A stretch of DNA of 64,000 nucleotides from the NCBI GenBank assembly GCA_029974985.1, contig JARKQC010000154.1:1-64000 (forward strand), given 5' to 3'. The position numbers and the translations under genes were made by a program. How positions within the stretch are numbered: the first letter of the stretch is position 1; each line of letters opens with the position of its first letter. Of the stretch, positions 8,359 to 17,570 are shown in pieces. The stretch comes from Bacteroidota bacterium (GTDB taxonomy: Bacteria > Bacteroidota > Ignavibacteria > Kapaibacteriales > UBA2268). Below the pieces are notes generated by a model. It made no database searches and was not told the DNA's origin. It saw nothing but the letters and a program-made list of their open reading frames with translations.

Positions 8359-8430
8359 ATTAAATACCTTTTAGTATTTAATAATAATCAAAAAGTCAGA
8401 ATTTATTTTTTTAGATTCTGACTTTTTTTT
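8359..8430 (+). terminator. rplT terminator with a second hairpin before it
   Basis: ATTAAATAC (8359-8367) pairs perfectly with GTATTTAAT (8374-8382). This is followed by AAGTCAGAAT (8393-8402) pairing with ATTCTGACTT (8415-8424) and a long T run. The second hairpin is the intrinsic terminator. Confidence 0.85.
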
Positions 8431-8474
8431 TCTATTTATTATCTGGATTCTTTGCTATCGCTCTGAATAACAAG

Positions 8475-8720
8475 GTGAGTTCATTTCGGCTCCGCTCATT
8501 GAACAAGATTTTAGCATACCCTGAGCGTAGTCGAAAGATCGCTTTTCCCAGATGCCCTACACTTTTGAAAGTGTAGTTGAAAAGCTTATAGACAATGGGG
8601 CATGTCCCATTGTCTCACATCTTTTAATTCTCAACAATCAAGATGATTGTTCTACTAACTATCAACTATTTACTAATTTTGATACTTCGCTTACGCTCTG
8701 AATAAAAAATCATTTACACA
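8475..8720. repeat. Composite dispersed repeat, copy 1
   Basis: Fills most of the 425-bp gap between rplT and the DUF1015 gene. It contains an inverted-orientation match (8480-8504, core TTCGGCTCCGCTCA) to a segment at 13932-13956, a CCTGAGCGTAGTCGAAAG stretch, a CTACACTTT/AAAGTGTAG hairpin (8557-8576), and the palindrome CAATGGGGCATGTCCCATTG (8594-8613) flanked by GA/TC. After that come CAATCAAGATGATTGTTCTAC-like bases shared with copies 2 and 3. No gene is visible here. Confidence 0.75.
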
Positions 8721-8750
8721 TAACACTCAATTAAAAATATTAAATTATTA

Positions 8751-9992
8751 TTAGTCTAAAAAGTGTGTGAACATTCCATCACGAAGTTTTGGTTCGAACC
8801 AAGTTGATTTAGGAGGCATAATTTGACCCGCATCAGCAATATCCATCAATTCTTCTATCGAAGTTGGATACATCGAAAATGCAAGTACCATTTCACCTGA
8901 ATTTACTCTTCTTTCTAATTCACCAAGACCACGAATACCGCCAACAAAATCAATTCTATTTGATCGGCGTGGGTCTTCAATACCTAAAATACCATCAAGA
9001 ACATATTTTTGTAAAACAGCAACATCAAGCGATTCTACAGGATCTGGATTATTAGCATATTTTTCTAATAAATTTAATTTATACCAATTTTTATTAATAT
9101 ATAAGCCAATTTCCCCTTTTTTAGATGGTCTTACTTGATTATTAGCTTTTTCAATAGTAAAATATTGTGCTAATTTTTCAAAAAATTCAGCTTCTGTATT
9201 ACCATTTAAATCTATAACAAGACGATTATAATCCATTATATAAAGCTGTTTTGCGGGGAATAATACTGCAAGATAATAATTATATTCTTCTGTACCATTA
9301 TGATTTGGGTTTGCTTTTTGTCTTTCTCTACCAACAATAGCCGCCGCCGCAGAACGGTGATGACCGTCAGCAACATAGAAATTCTTAACATTGGCAAGAG
9401 TTTTTTCAATTAATTGATTAATATTTTTATCACGAATAACCCAACATTGATGACGAATACCATCTTGAGCAACAAAATCAATTTCGGCTTTTTCAGAAGA
9501 AATTTTAGCAACTTCTTTATCAATTATATCGTTATCGGGATAAGTTAAAAATACCGGGCCCGAGTGAGCATTCGTTACTCTAACGTGATTACTTCTATCT
9601 TCTTCTTTATCGGCACGTGTTTTTTCGTGCTTTTTGATTACATCATTCCAATAATCTTCTACATAGGCACAACCAACCAATCCGTATTGAACTCGACCGT
9701 CCATTGTTTGAGCATATATATAGAAATATTTATCATCGTCCTCGACTAAAACACCATCTTTTATAAATTGATTCAAATTCTCTTTTGCTTTTTGATATAC
9801 TAATGGGTCATGAATATCAATTGAAGGATCTAAATCAATTTCTGGTTTTCCAACTCTTAGAAATGAAATTGGATTACCTTTTGCTTCAATTCGAGCTTCA
9901 TCTGAATTCAATACATCATAAGGTTTTGATGCAACAAGTCCCGCTTTATCGGGTAGCGGTCTCCACGCTTTGAAAGGTTTGAATACTGCCAT
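8751..9992 (-). CDS. DUF1015 family protein
   Basis: Seen: 413 residues beginning MAVFKPFKAWRPLPDKAGLV, with the family's NSDEAR, an NAHSGPVFLTYPD segment and the strongly conserved NFYVADGHHRSAAA motif (about residues 205-220). The C terminus has FSMYPTSIEELMDIADAG and MPPKSTWFEPKLRDGMFTH. Known: DUF1015 proteins are conserved across many bacteria and archaea and have no role I can state with confidence; the GHHR region looks like a catalytic or ligand site. Context: monocistronic on the minus strand, with a repeat-filled gap on one side and a 217-bp AT-rich gap to coaD on the other. Length and termini are normal. Confidence 0.9.
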   Translation of the reverse strand: MAVFKPFKAWRPLPDKAGLVASKPYDVLNSDEARIEAKGNPISFLRVGKPEIDLDPSIDIHDPLVYQKAKENLNQFIKDGVLVEDDDKYFYIYAQTMDGRVQYGLVGCAYVEDYWNDVIKKHEKTRADKEEDRSNHVRVTNAHSGPVFLTYPDNDIIDKEVAKISSEKAEIDFVAQDGIRHQCWVIRDKNINQLIEKTLANVKNFYVADGHHRSAAAAIVGRERQKANPNHNGTEEYNYYLAVLFPAKQLYIMDYNRLVIDLNGNTEAEFFEKLAQYFTIEKANNQVRPSKKGEIGLYINKNWYKLNLLEKYANNPDPVESLDVAVLQKYVLDGILGIEDPRRSNRIDFVGGIRGLGELERRVNSGEMVLAFSMYPTSIEELMDIADAGQIMPPKSTWFEPKLRDGMFTHFLD

Positions 9993-10209
9993 AATTCTTT
10001 TCTACAAAATATTATTAATAAATAAATAATTAACTATAATATATAATTTTTGCTAAATTATATATATTTATTAATTTATAAACGCTTTACTTTGATTTGT
10101 ATTGAATAAAAAAATATAATATTATTAAAAATAAATGATTTATTTTTAATTTATTATTTATTAATTGAAAATAATAATCAAATGATTCTTTTTATATTTT
10201 TAAAATAAA

Positions 10210-10698
10210 TTATTGATTTTGACTAAATTTTTCTTTTAATTTTTGAGCTACGAATTTCGGGACAAACTCGCTTGTATCTTTTCCGTATCTTGCAATTTCA
10301 CGAATAATACTCGAATTCAAATAAGTATATTTTTCGTGTGGAGTAAGAAAAACAGTATAAATATTCGATGCAAGTTTTCTATTCATTAAAGCAATTTGAA
10401 ATTCATATTCAAAATCTGATACTGCTCTAATGCCTCTGACTAATGCTATTGCACCTTTTTCGCGTGCAATTTCAACTGTTAATTTATGATGAGTAATCAC
10501 TTCGATATTTTTGAGATGTTTAAGCGATTCGACTATCATTTCTTGCCGTTCAGATTCATTAAAAAGAGTAGTTTTTTTTGAATTTACTGCAATAACAACA
10601 TAAACTCTATCAAAAATTTCACAAGCACGCTCTATTACATCAACATGCCCATAAGTAATTGGGTCAAAAGAACCAGCATATATAGCTTTTTTTTCCAA
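10210..10698 (-). CDS. coaD: Phosphopantetheine adenylyltransferase
   Basis: Seen: 162 residues with the nucleotidyltransferase start KKAIYAGSFDPITYGHVDVI (TxGH motif, here TYGH), ALVRGIRAVSDFEYEFQIALMNR, and the C-terminal YTYLNSSIIREIARYG, the ISSS/T-R-like motif. Known: catalyses the penultimate CoA step, ATP + 4'-phosphopantetheine to dephospho-CoA + PPi, in the cytoplasm. Context: 36 bp after lysA on the same strand, so possibly cotranscribed with lysC-lysA. The last enzyme of the pathway, coaE, is at 38877-39569. Length matches the family. Confidence 0.95.
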   Translation of the reverse strand: MEKKAIYAGSFDPITYGHVDVIERACEIFDRVYVVIAVNSKKTTLFNESERQEMIVESLKHLKNIEVITHHKLTVEIAREKGAIALVRGIRAVSDFEYEFQIALMNRKLASNIYTVFLTPHEKYTYLNSSIIREIARYGKDTSEFVPKFVAQKLKEKFSQNQ

Positions 10699-10734
10699 AA
10701 TATTACCATTAAATTTAAAAATAATTTCTAATAA

Positions 10735-11952
10735 TCAATATAATCTTATTAAATCATCAAAATTTTCTCTTCTTCTTATTAATTCTACACTATTCTCATC
10801 TAAAAGAATTTCAGCTGGACGCGGTCTATTATTATAATTCGATGACATAGTATATCCATAAGCACCAACATCGCTCATTATAACAATATCGCCTTCTTCA
10901 ATTTGTGGTAAAAAAACATTTTTTGAAAAAATATCAGAATTTTCACAAATTTGTCCACATAAGTTTACATTCCATTCTGGTGTATCTTTGCCGTAAACAT
11001 AAGCTCTATGCTTTGCACCATACAAAGCTGGTCTTAAAAGAGTACCCATACCAGAATCTAATCCAACAAAATGTTTATATGAATGCTTTACTCCTGTAAC
11101 TTTACTAATTAACCAACCCGCATTTCCAACTAAAAATCGCCCCGGTTCCATAATTAATTCTGGTGAGCCAAATCCATATTTTTCGCATTTTTCTTGAAAA
11201 ATCTCAGTTATAAGCTTAGCAGTCAAATCAATATTAAGCGTTTCTTCATCATCTTCATAAGGTATTCCAAAGCCACCACCAATATCAATATATTCAGGTT
11301 TTGCGTCTATTTTTTCAAAAATGCTTCCAGCAATCATCATAAGTTTTTCAACGGATTGTGCAAAATAATATGGTTCGAGATTATTAGAACCCGTCATCAT
11401 TTGAATACCAAATCTCTTAAATCCATTATCTTTTGCAAGTTGATACGCGTAACTCGCTTTTTCGTATGGAACTCCAAACTTTGCATCAGTGCCGCCAGTT
11501 GTTATACCTTCATAGCCACCTTTACCTATACCTGGATTAATTCTAAATGAAATAATTTCAGGAGTTAAAATATTGTGCATTCTTCTAAAAGATGAAATAT
11601 CATCGAGATTTATTTTAATATTATAATCTGTTAATGTACTAAAATCACTATAACTTTCATAATTGCCAGTATAAATGATTTTTTCATCTTCAAATCCAGA
11701 GTATTTTGCAAGTAATACTTCATAAGGTGAAGAGCAATCAACACCAGATTCTAATTCTTTAAAAATTTTTAGAATATTTGTATTACTATTTGCTTTAACG
11801 CTATAATGAATTTTAATTTTATCGTAATATTTTTTAAAAGAATTATAAAGTAACTCATAATTCTTTATAATTTTTTGCTTATCATATACATAAACGGGCG
11901 TTCCGTAATCTAAAGCAAGCTGTTTTATATCGTGTTTTGCAATATTTATCAT
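10735..11952 (-). CDS. lysA: Diaminopimelate decarboxylase
   Basis: Seen: 405 residues, fold-type III PLP decarboxylase. The PLP lysine is in IHYSVKANSN, followed by ESGVDCSSPYEV, SFRINPGIG, the IDIGGGFGIPY glycine loop, MEPGRFLVGNAG, and the C-terminal ENSDIF and GDIVIMSDVGAYGYTMSSNYN motifs. Known: converts meso-diaminopimelate to L-lysine, the last step of lysine synthesis. Context: starts 6 bp after the lysC stop, so the first and last steps of the pathway are coupled in one operon. Ornithine decarboxylase-type relatives exist, but the CENSDIF motif and the lysC partner favour LysA. Confidence 0.93.
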   Translation of the reverse strand: MINIAKHDIKQLALDYGTPVYVYDKQKIIKNYELLYNSFKKYYDKIKIHYSVKANSNTNILKIFKELESGVDCSSPYEVLLAKYSGFEDEKIIYTGNYESYSDFSTLTDYNIKINLDDISSFRRMHNILTPEIISFRINPGIGKGGYEGITTGGTDAKFGVPYEKASYAYQLAKDNGFKRFGIQMMTGSNNLEPYYFAQSVEKLMMIAGSIFEKIDAKPEYIDIGGGFGIPYEDDEETLNIDLTAKLITEIFQEKCEKYGFGSPELIMEPGRFLVGNAGWLISKVTGVKHSYKHFVGLDSGMGTLLRPALYGAKHRAYVYGKDTPEWNVNLCGQICENSDIFSKNVFLPQIEEGDIVIMSDVGAYGYTMSSNYNNRPRPAEILLDENSVELIRRRENFDDLIRLY

Positions 11953-11958
11953 AATTTT

Positions 11959-13338
11959 TTAATTTAATTCTACAAATAAATCGGGTAAAAGTTCATTATC
12001 AAAAAATTCTTTATGTAATAATTCGATAGATTTTTCAAGTTCTCTTTCTGAAACAATAATACCTAAGTTTACCTCCGATGCACCCATACTAATCATTGCA
12101 ATATTTACTCCCTTTAATGCACCAAAAAAACGTGATGCAATGCCCGACGTATCTCTTATACCTTCACCAACAGCAGAAATAATAGCTTGATTTTTATGTA
12201 AATCAATATTTGCAAAAGTACTCAATTCTTTAATAATCAAAGGAAGATTTTTATCATTATCAATAGTTAAAGAAATACTAACTTCGGAGGTGCTTACCAA
12301 ATCAACAGAAGTTTCATTTACTAAAAACACATCAAATACTTTGGCTAAAAAGCCATAAGCTCCTAACATTCTATTTGATGTAATATTTATTATTGTAATA
12401 TTTTTTCGAAAAGCAATAGCTTTAATCATATTGCAATATTGCGATTTAATCTTTATTAATGTGCCTTGACCATTAGGATTTAAGGAGTTAAGTACATAAA
12501 CGGGAATTTCATCAGATATAGCAGGATATATTGTTTTTGGATGAAGTACTTTTGCACCAAAATAAGCAAGTTCTGCCGCCTCTTTATAAGATATTTCTTT
12601 TAATAATTTTGCTGTTTTTATTGTTCGAGGGTCTGAACTTAATATTCCATCAACATCTGTCCATATTTCAAGTGCGTCAGCTTTGACGCATTTTGCAATT
12701 ATTGCGGCTGTATAATCCGAACCGCCACGCCCAAGTGTTGTAATATTACCAAATTTATCAGAGCCTATAAATCCACCACAAATAATAATTTTGTATGATT
12801 GATTAAATTTTGCAAATTGTTCATTTATTTTTAAATTTGTTTGCTTAAAATCAATTTCTGCCTCTGTAAAATTACTATCAGTTTTAATAATTTCACTTGA
12901 ATTGATATATTTTACAATTCCAATTTCTTTTTTTGCATATTCAGAAATGATAAATGAAGATAATAATTCGCCAATAGATAAAATTTTATCTTGAGATTTA
13001 TTTGATATTTCACCTATAATATCGAGTGCATAAGTAATTTTAATTAACTCATCAATCGTATTATCAACATAATCAACAGCATAATTCTCTAAATTTAATT
13101 CTGTTGTTAATTGTTTGTGAGTGTTGCGTACTTGTTCGAGATTATTTATTGTTTGTTCAATATTTCGTTTTTTTATATTTTCAATACAGGATACGAGTAG
13201 ATTAGTAATACCCGATAAAGCTGATACTACAACAACTTGATTTTTTTCGGATTTTTTTATAATATTAACAACATTTACTATTGCTTCTTTATTTTTTACA
13301 GAAGTTCCACCGAATTTTCTAACTAATATATTATTCAT
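11959..13338 (-). CDS. lysC: Monofunctional aspartate kinase
   Basis: Seen: 459 residues. KFGGTSVKNKEAI forms the N-terminal substrate/ATP motif, TTLGRGGSDYTAA and EIWTDVDGILSSDPR follow, and AELAYFGAKVLHPKT closes the kinase domain. The C-terminal about 150 residues have two ACT-like halves (VDLVSTSEVSISLTID, then VNIAMISMGASEVNLGIIV). Known: phosphorylates L-aspartate, entering the lysine/threonine/methionine pathway, usually with feedback inhibition through the ACT domains. Context: first gene of lysC-lysA. No lysine riboswitch-like structure is evident in the short upstream region. No homoserine dehydrogenase fusion. Confidence 0.93.
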   Translation of the reverse strand: MNNILVRKFGGTSVKNKEAIVNVVNIIKKSEKNQVVVVSALSGITNLLVSCIENIKKRNIEQTINNLEQVRNTHKQLTTELNLENYAVDYVDNTIDELIKITYALDIIGEISNKSQDKILSIGELLSSFIISEYAKKEIGIVKYINSSEIIKTDSNFTEAEIDFKQTNLKINEQFAKFNQSYKIIICGGFIGSDKFGNITTLGRGGSDYTAAIIAKCVKADALEIWTDVDGILSSDPRTIKTAKLLKEISYKEAAELAYFGAKVLHPKTIYPAISDEIPVYVLNSLNPNGQGTLIKIKSQYCNMIKAIAFRKNITIINITSNRMLGAYGFLAKVFDVFLVNETSVDLVSTSEVSISLTIDNDKNLPLIIKELSTFANIDLHKNQAIISAVGEGIRDTSGIASRFFGALKGVNIAMISMGASEVNLGIIVSERELEKSIELLHKEFFDNELLPDLFVELN

Positions 13339-13478
13339 TTATGACTAAAAAAAAATTAAGAAACATTTTATTTAAAATTTTATTTTATTAGCACTATTCT
13401 ATTTTTAAAAATAAAAAATTAAAATAATACTTCATTAATAAATAATTAACCCTGAAAATAGAGTTTTTCGAGGTAATG

Positions 13479-13650
13479 AACTGCATCCAAAATAGTGTAC
13501 AATAAGTTAAGTTATATATTTCAATTTAAAATCTATTGGTGATAAATAATTATTTGATGAATGTAATCTACATCTGTTATAATAAATTTCAATATATTCA
13601 AATAATTTAAATTCAGCTTTGGCTTTTGTATAAAATGTATGCCTCAGCTA
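13479..13650 (-). mobile_element. IS3-family transposase scar (C-terminal remnant and terminal repeat)
   Basis: Seen: reading the minus strand to a stop at 13507-13509 gives about 45 residues including KAEFKLFEYIEIYYNRCRLH and then NYLSPIDFKLKYIT, the characteristic C terminus of IS3-group DDE transposases (YIE.YYN.RR.H....LSP..F). The frame is closed by a TAG about 45 codons upstream, so only the tail survives. Beyond the stop, TGTACACTATTTTGG read on the minus strand resembles an IS3-type end. The 1.15-kb gap between lysC and the next gene also holds repeat copies at 13690-13960 and 14251-14340. I see nothing recognisable in 13961-14250 or 14341-14488. Confidence 0.75.
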
Positions 13651-13689
13651 ACTAACTCATATTTTTAAGTCTTGAAAAATGATTATGTT

Positions 13690-13960
13690 AATGCGTTATT
13701 CCTACATTTTGAAAATATTGAGCATCTTAAAAGACTGTAGGCAATGGGGCATGCCCCATTGTCATTTTCATTGAGGTAATATTTGGGTAGGACAAACATC
13801 TTGATTGTTACAAAAAAATTAAAAGATGTCCTACGTCTTTGAGGTGTAGGACATCCAGGGAATGCGACCCTTCGACTAGATTTAATCTTGTTCATTGAGC
13901 AGTCAATACCATTCATTGAGTAGTCAATTCAGTTCATTGAGCGGAGCCGAAATGAATGGG
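13690..13960. repeat. Composite dispersed repeat, copy 2 (inverted relative to copy 1)
   Basis: Contains the perfect 20-bp palindrome CAATGGGGCATGCCCCATTG at 13742-13761, a GATGTCCTAC (13825-13834)/GTAGGACATC (13846-13855) hairpin, and a segment at 13932-13956 that is the reverse complement of copy 1's 8480-8504 apart from one base. TTCATTGAG recurs three times between 13893 and 13941. Confidence 0.8.
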
Positions 13961-14250
13961 TGTTATAGTATTTTGTAAAATTAATTTGGTGGATATGTAA
14001 ACTATACTTATATTAGTATTGAATGGATGGCCAATTTATGTTTTACAATGATTATAATAATGAATGAGAATTGTATATATAACACATTTTACAAGGTATT
14101 CGCAAAACTCACTAAAGCGAAGAGTAGCTTAATTACATTTATATATTTAAACTTTTTAGAATCTTTTGACCGTTCTCTTCTTCTTCTTAAAAATCCAAAT
14201 TATATAGTATATCTTAATATCAAAAAAATACAACTATTTTATATTAAATC

Positions 14251-14340
14251 CAAATTATTTTTACATCAAAATAAATTTAAAATTCCCGGAATCACGATTT
14301 GCGGCAGATAAGATTATTATGAAAATCTTTGCTGTCGCTT
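14251..14340 (+). repeat. Upstream hairpin element (CCCGG/GCGACAG type), copy A
   Basis: An AT-rich block of about 35 bp, then ATTCCCGGAAT, ATCACGATTTGCGGCAG and, 24 bp later, CTGTCGCTT (14332-14340). GCGGCAG (14301-14307) pairs with CTGTCGC with one G-U. It is nearly identical to copy B over about 57 bp. The element ends about 150 bp before the start codon of a Cys-rich secreted protein. Confidence 0.75.
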
Positions 14341-14488
14341 TGCTGGAAATATTTTATGACAGTGGATTTATAATCCGAATTTGGTATATTGGGGTTTTTC
14401 TTGACAATTAATTAATATGTTATTATAAAATTGTCTGGGAACGTGGAAAATAATTTAAATAATATTTTGAAAAATTTAGGAGATAATA

Positions 14489-15340
14489 ATGTCATATATT
14501 AAGGAATTAAAAACTGTAAATATTGAGAATTATATTGGAAAATATCAATATAATTTTGTTATCAAGTATTTACAGACTATAGCTATAATACATGTATTTT
14601 TTTTCATTTTGGGGTTGAGTTATCATGATGCTATATCACAAGAGGACTGCAATGAACTACCACCTGAAATTGAAGCTGGATGTGGTAATTGGACATACCA
14701 CGCTGACACTAGAAGTTTTCCAATTACAAGTGGATGTACAATAACATTTAATTATTGGACAAGACACTGTACTGAATCTTTTACTTGTGGATATAGTAGA
14801 ACTATAGTACAGTTTAGATTTTCATCAATTGATATACCTGATAATTGTTATGCAGTTAATAATCAATTATATCCAGGTTGGCCTTCGGATTTTAGCACAA
14901 TTAATAACTATTACTTCAATCAATTAATTGATGGAATATTTCTGCAATTAGGTAAAGATGAATTTGTTAAAGGAACAATTATTAATTGTATAGGTACACC
15001 TCCAGATTGTAATATGCCAGAGCCTTGTGGTACAGCTTTTGCAATAAGATATTCATTACCAAAGTGCAGGGCTTATTGCATTGCAAATACACCAGATACA
15101 GCCCCTGTACAAAGGAAAGTAATTAGTACAATTACTTGTCCAAATACACCAAATAGCGGATGCTGTCAACATGAAAAATATTTCTGTAATTGTGGCGGTG
15201 AAATATATGTTACAGAAATTAATACATATACTAGCGTTACATGTAATCCAACTTATGAACCAGAAATGTTATGTATTGCTTTACCCGGTTGGACAAAGAC
15301 ATATATTAGTTGTTCAGATGCGTGTGATACTGGAGATTAA
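14489..15340 (+). CDS. Cys-rich secreted protein, paralogue of the product of 17571-18452
   Basis: Seen: 283 residues. AGGAG six bases upstream supports the ATG. A long polar N-region precedes a hydrophobic signal around residues 29-47 (IAIIHVFFFILGLSYHDAIS). The mature part has about 22 cysteines, with patterns SGCTITFNYWTRHC, CGYSRTIVQF, NSGCCQHEKYFCNCGGEIY. Aligned by eye, TSGCTITFNYW...C and the downstream CC cluster match PNCTISFDCWYRPSAC and QCCWSTLTLC of the 17571 gene product. Unlike that paralogue it has no T9SS sorting domain; it ends CSDACDTGD. I do not recognise the family. Inference: a disulfide-stabilised surface or extracellular protein, with repeat copy A upstream. Confidence 0.6.
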   Translation: MSYIKELKTVNIENYIGKYQYNFVIKYLQTIAIIHVFFFILGLSYHDAISQEDCNELPPEIEAGCGNWTYHADTRSFPITSGCTITFNYWTRHCTESFTCGYSRTIVQFRFSSIDIPDNCYAVNNQLYPGWPSDFSTINNYYFNQLIDGIFLQLGKDEFVKGTIINCIGTPPDCNMPEPCGTAFAIRYSLPKCRAYCIANTPDTAPVQRKVISTITCPNTPNSGCCQHEKYFCNCGGEIYVTEINTYTSVTCNPTYEPEMLCIALPGWTKTYISCSDACDTGD

Positions 15341-15396
15341 TTATGAAATTCAGATTTTTTTAAAGGTGGGTGCTGTTTAAATATTATAGGTGCTTT

Positions 15397-16962
15397 ATGA
15401 TAAAATATTATCTTTGCATTATTTGTTTGATTTGTATAAATAATAAGATTACATTGGCATTTGATAAACCAGATATAGTATGGGAAAAGCAAATTCCATT
15501 TACTGAAAAGAGTGTTAATCCTTGGACATTTATGAATTATTCCGACTCTGGAATTTTACTTTGGTTGGAAGGTATAGACACAGTTGTTAATCCCAAAAAC
15601 ATGTTTAGTGTCTTATTATTAGATAAAAATGGAAATGAAAAAATTCGTAAAGATTATGTAAGACTTGAACAATTATCTGCTGGATTTACCAATGTTAAAA
15701 TATTTAACAATAATAATCATTTCAAAATCATTGGAACTTTGGGTATTCAGATTGGTGGATATGTTTATCTTCCTATTAAGAAATTAAATATTGATAATGA
15801 ATGTAATGTTATTGGAAATATTAATGATACAATTAATCCTCAGAATTTTATTACTACTGCTATGCCTAATTTTTTATATGATAGCGTTTACGTGGGTGCT
15901 TTCGACTTTGATTCTACTATTTATAATTTTGTGCAATCCTTGTGGATATATAATTCAGAAGGAGAATTTGTTAGAAAATTAACTTTGGATACAAGTGGAA
16001 TTAATATACCTATAGAAATGAAAAACCCACAAACTGAAATTTTCCCATGCGATGATGGAAATATAATAACAAAAATGTTAGGTCCTATCAAATATAAAAA
16101 CTCTTCGGCAATAACTGAATATGTTTTATTATGTAAATATAATTTAAATGGAATATTAATATGGAGGTGCAAAATACCAATTAACGAAAGTGGATTTGAC
16201 CAAGTGAAAATATCAAAAGTATATCAATTATCTGACGGTAGTTTTAATTTTATTGGTAATTTAAGAAATTATGGTGGATTGAACCCTTCTGCTTATAAGG
16301 CAATTATTGGAAATATTTCTGATATTGGTGTGCTTAACTGGATGCAAGAAGTAGATTACATATCCGAAAAATGTGTTACAACTAAAGAACCTGTTGTAAT
16401 AAGAAATGGTGATTATTTTGTAATTTACGGACTTATACCTTTAAAAGAAACAGTATCAAGATATAATTTCTGGTTTATGATAATTGATAAATACGGGAAA
16501 AAAATTGAAGAATACGTTTGGAACACAATGTACACTGGAGATAAAGTACAGCATAACAATATTCTGGATATTGCAATTACAAATGAAAACAACCTAATTA
16601 TATTAGGGCAAGATGGATTTCATAGTGTTTACTTGGCAGAAGTAAAACCTAAATTTAGTACAAATGTTATTGATAATGCATCTCAAGGTAGATTATTTGA
16701 TTTGCAGTTATACCCTAATCCGGCACGAACAAAAATTAATATTGATTTTGGAGTTGAGCCGATAAATTTAAGTAATACAAAAATTGAAATTTATGATTAT
16801 CTTGGTCGCTATGCTACTGAATTAAAACCCGAAGTTACTTATGATTCGGGGACGGGGCGAGGTACAATGACATGTGATATTAGCAATTTACGAAGCGGTT
16901 ATTATATTGCTGTTCTTACTAACGGAAAAAATACTAGGTCAATGCCCTTATTTATTGAGTAA
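15397..16962 (+). CDS. Secreted T9SS cargo protein, beta-propeller-like, function unknown
   Basis: Seen: start taken at 15397 (AGGTG at 15388-15392), giving 521 residues. A GTG at 15370 would add nine. The signal is MIKYYLCIICLICINNKITLAF. The body has repeated strand patterns that read like propeller blades (IVWEKQIPF, SVLLLDKNGNEKIRK, SLWIYNSEGEFVRKL, VLLCKYNLNGILIWRCKIP, MIIDKYGKKIEEYVW). The last about 80 residues are a T9SS type A domain (LQLYPNPARTKINIDFG, IEIYDYLGRY, NLRSGYYIAVLTNGK). Context: begins 56 bp after the Cys-rich gene on the same strand and is probably cotranscribed. The large insert domain could be a WD/BNR-type propeller, but no ligand can be inferred. Confidence 0.7.
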   Translation: MIKYYLCIICLICINNKITLAFDKPDIVWEKQIPFTEKSVNPWTFMNYSDSGILLWLEGIDTVVNPKNMFSVLLLDKNGNEKIRKDYVRLEQLSAGFTNVKIFNNNNHFKIIGTLGIQIGGYVYLPIKKLNIDNECNVIGNINDTINPQNFITTAMPNFLYDSVYVGAFDFDSTIYNFVQSLWIYNSEGEFVRKLTLDTSGINIPIEMKNPQTEIFPCDDGNIITKMLGPIKYKNSSAITEYVLLCKYNLNGILIWRCKIPINESGFDQVKISKVYQLSDGSFNFIGNLRNYGGLNPSAYKAIIGNISDIGVLNWMQEVDYISEKCVTTKEPVVIRNGDYFVIYGLIPLKETVSRYNFWFMIIDKYGKKIEEYVWNTMYTGDKVQHNNILDIAITNENNLIILGQDGFHSVYLAEVKPKFSTNVIDNASQGRLFDLQLYPNPARTKINIDFGVEPINLSNTKIEIYDYLGRYATELKPEVTYDSGTGRGTMTCDISNLRSGYYIAVLTNGKNTRSMPLFIE

Positions 16963-17280
16963 AATGATGTTAATCAGAAAATCATTCCCTCGGTATATTT
17001 TTATATTTGGGGAGTAGTTTAGAAAATTATAATTCATTTAATTTTAAAAAATATTACTTGCAAAGTATTTTACTTTTTCTTAACTTCGTAAAGTTGTTGT
17101 GGCAAAAATATATTAGATAAAATGATTTTGTTAATTTCAAAGAATAATTTTTACAATTTAGGAGCTGAATTAAGCTCTCGGATGAGAGATTTATTCTCTG
17201 AATTATTCACGAATTATCTTAATCAAACAATTGCAAAACTTATATTTCTCCAAATTTATTTAGTATTTAATAATTTACTA

Positions 17281-17335
17281 ATCTCAAAAATATCTCAAAA
17301 ATATCTCAAAAATATCTCAAAAATATCTCAAAAAT
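17281..17335 (+). repeat. Five tandem copies of an 11-bp unit (ATCTCAAAAAT)
   Basis: Five identical uninterrupted 11-bp units at 17281, 17292, 17303, 17314 and 17325, in the 608-bp gap between two secreted-protein genes, about 20 bp before repeat copy B. One unit equals roughly one helical turn. The rest of 16963-17280 is AT-rich with no gene I can support. Confidence 0.9.
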
Positions 17336-17355
17336 CAAACTTTTATTTACAGAAG

Positions 17356-17443
17356 CAAATTATTTTTACATCATAATAAATTTAAAATTCCCGGAATCAC
17401 GGTTTGCGACAGTTAAGGTTATTTTGTATCTTCTCTGTCGCTT
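17356..17443 (+). repeat. Upstream hairpin element (CCCGG/GCGACAG type), copy B
   Basis: CAAATTATTTTTACATCA, then AATTTAAAATTCCCGGAATC, GCGACAG (17406-17412) and CTGTCGC (17435-17441), which pair perfectly. It matches copy A with only a few substitutions over the first about 57 bp; the hairpin loop sequence differs. It ends about 130 bp before the start of the Cys-rich T9SS cargo gene. Confidence 0.8.
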
Positions 17444-17570
17444 ATTAAGGTTAATGCAGGATTTATGTTATTATTAGCATAAACAGTTTATTGATGACTC
17501 AATAATAAAGTGATGATTATTGAGAAGAAAAAATGATAATTATGTAATTTAATATTAGTAGAGTTATAAA

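Noticed and set aside
13339-13440. Lysine riboswitch upstream of lysC
   Set aside because: Only about 100 bp of AT-rich sequence with no conserved lysine-box core or multi-stem layout.
14027-14311. Open frame of 94 codons in the lysC/Cys-rich gene gap
   Set aside because: Its 3' end is the non-coding repeat element copy A, there is no ribosome site, and it has no protein-like composition or counterpart at copy B in the same frame.
17281-17335. CRISPR-like array
   Set aside because: Units are 11 bp with no spacers and no cas genes nearby; a simple tandem repeat.
17122-17376. Open frame of 84 codons before the 17571 gene
   Set aside because: It runs through the 11-bp tandem repeats and into element copy B; low-complexity Ile/Lys/Ser content with no family features.
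14251-17443. Integron attC sites for the GCGACAG...CTGTCGC hairpins
   Set aside because: They lie upstream of genes rather than after each cassette, the GTTRRRY/RYYYAAC core sites are lacking, and no integrase is in the window.
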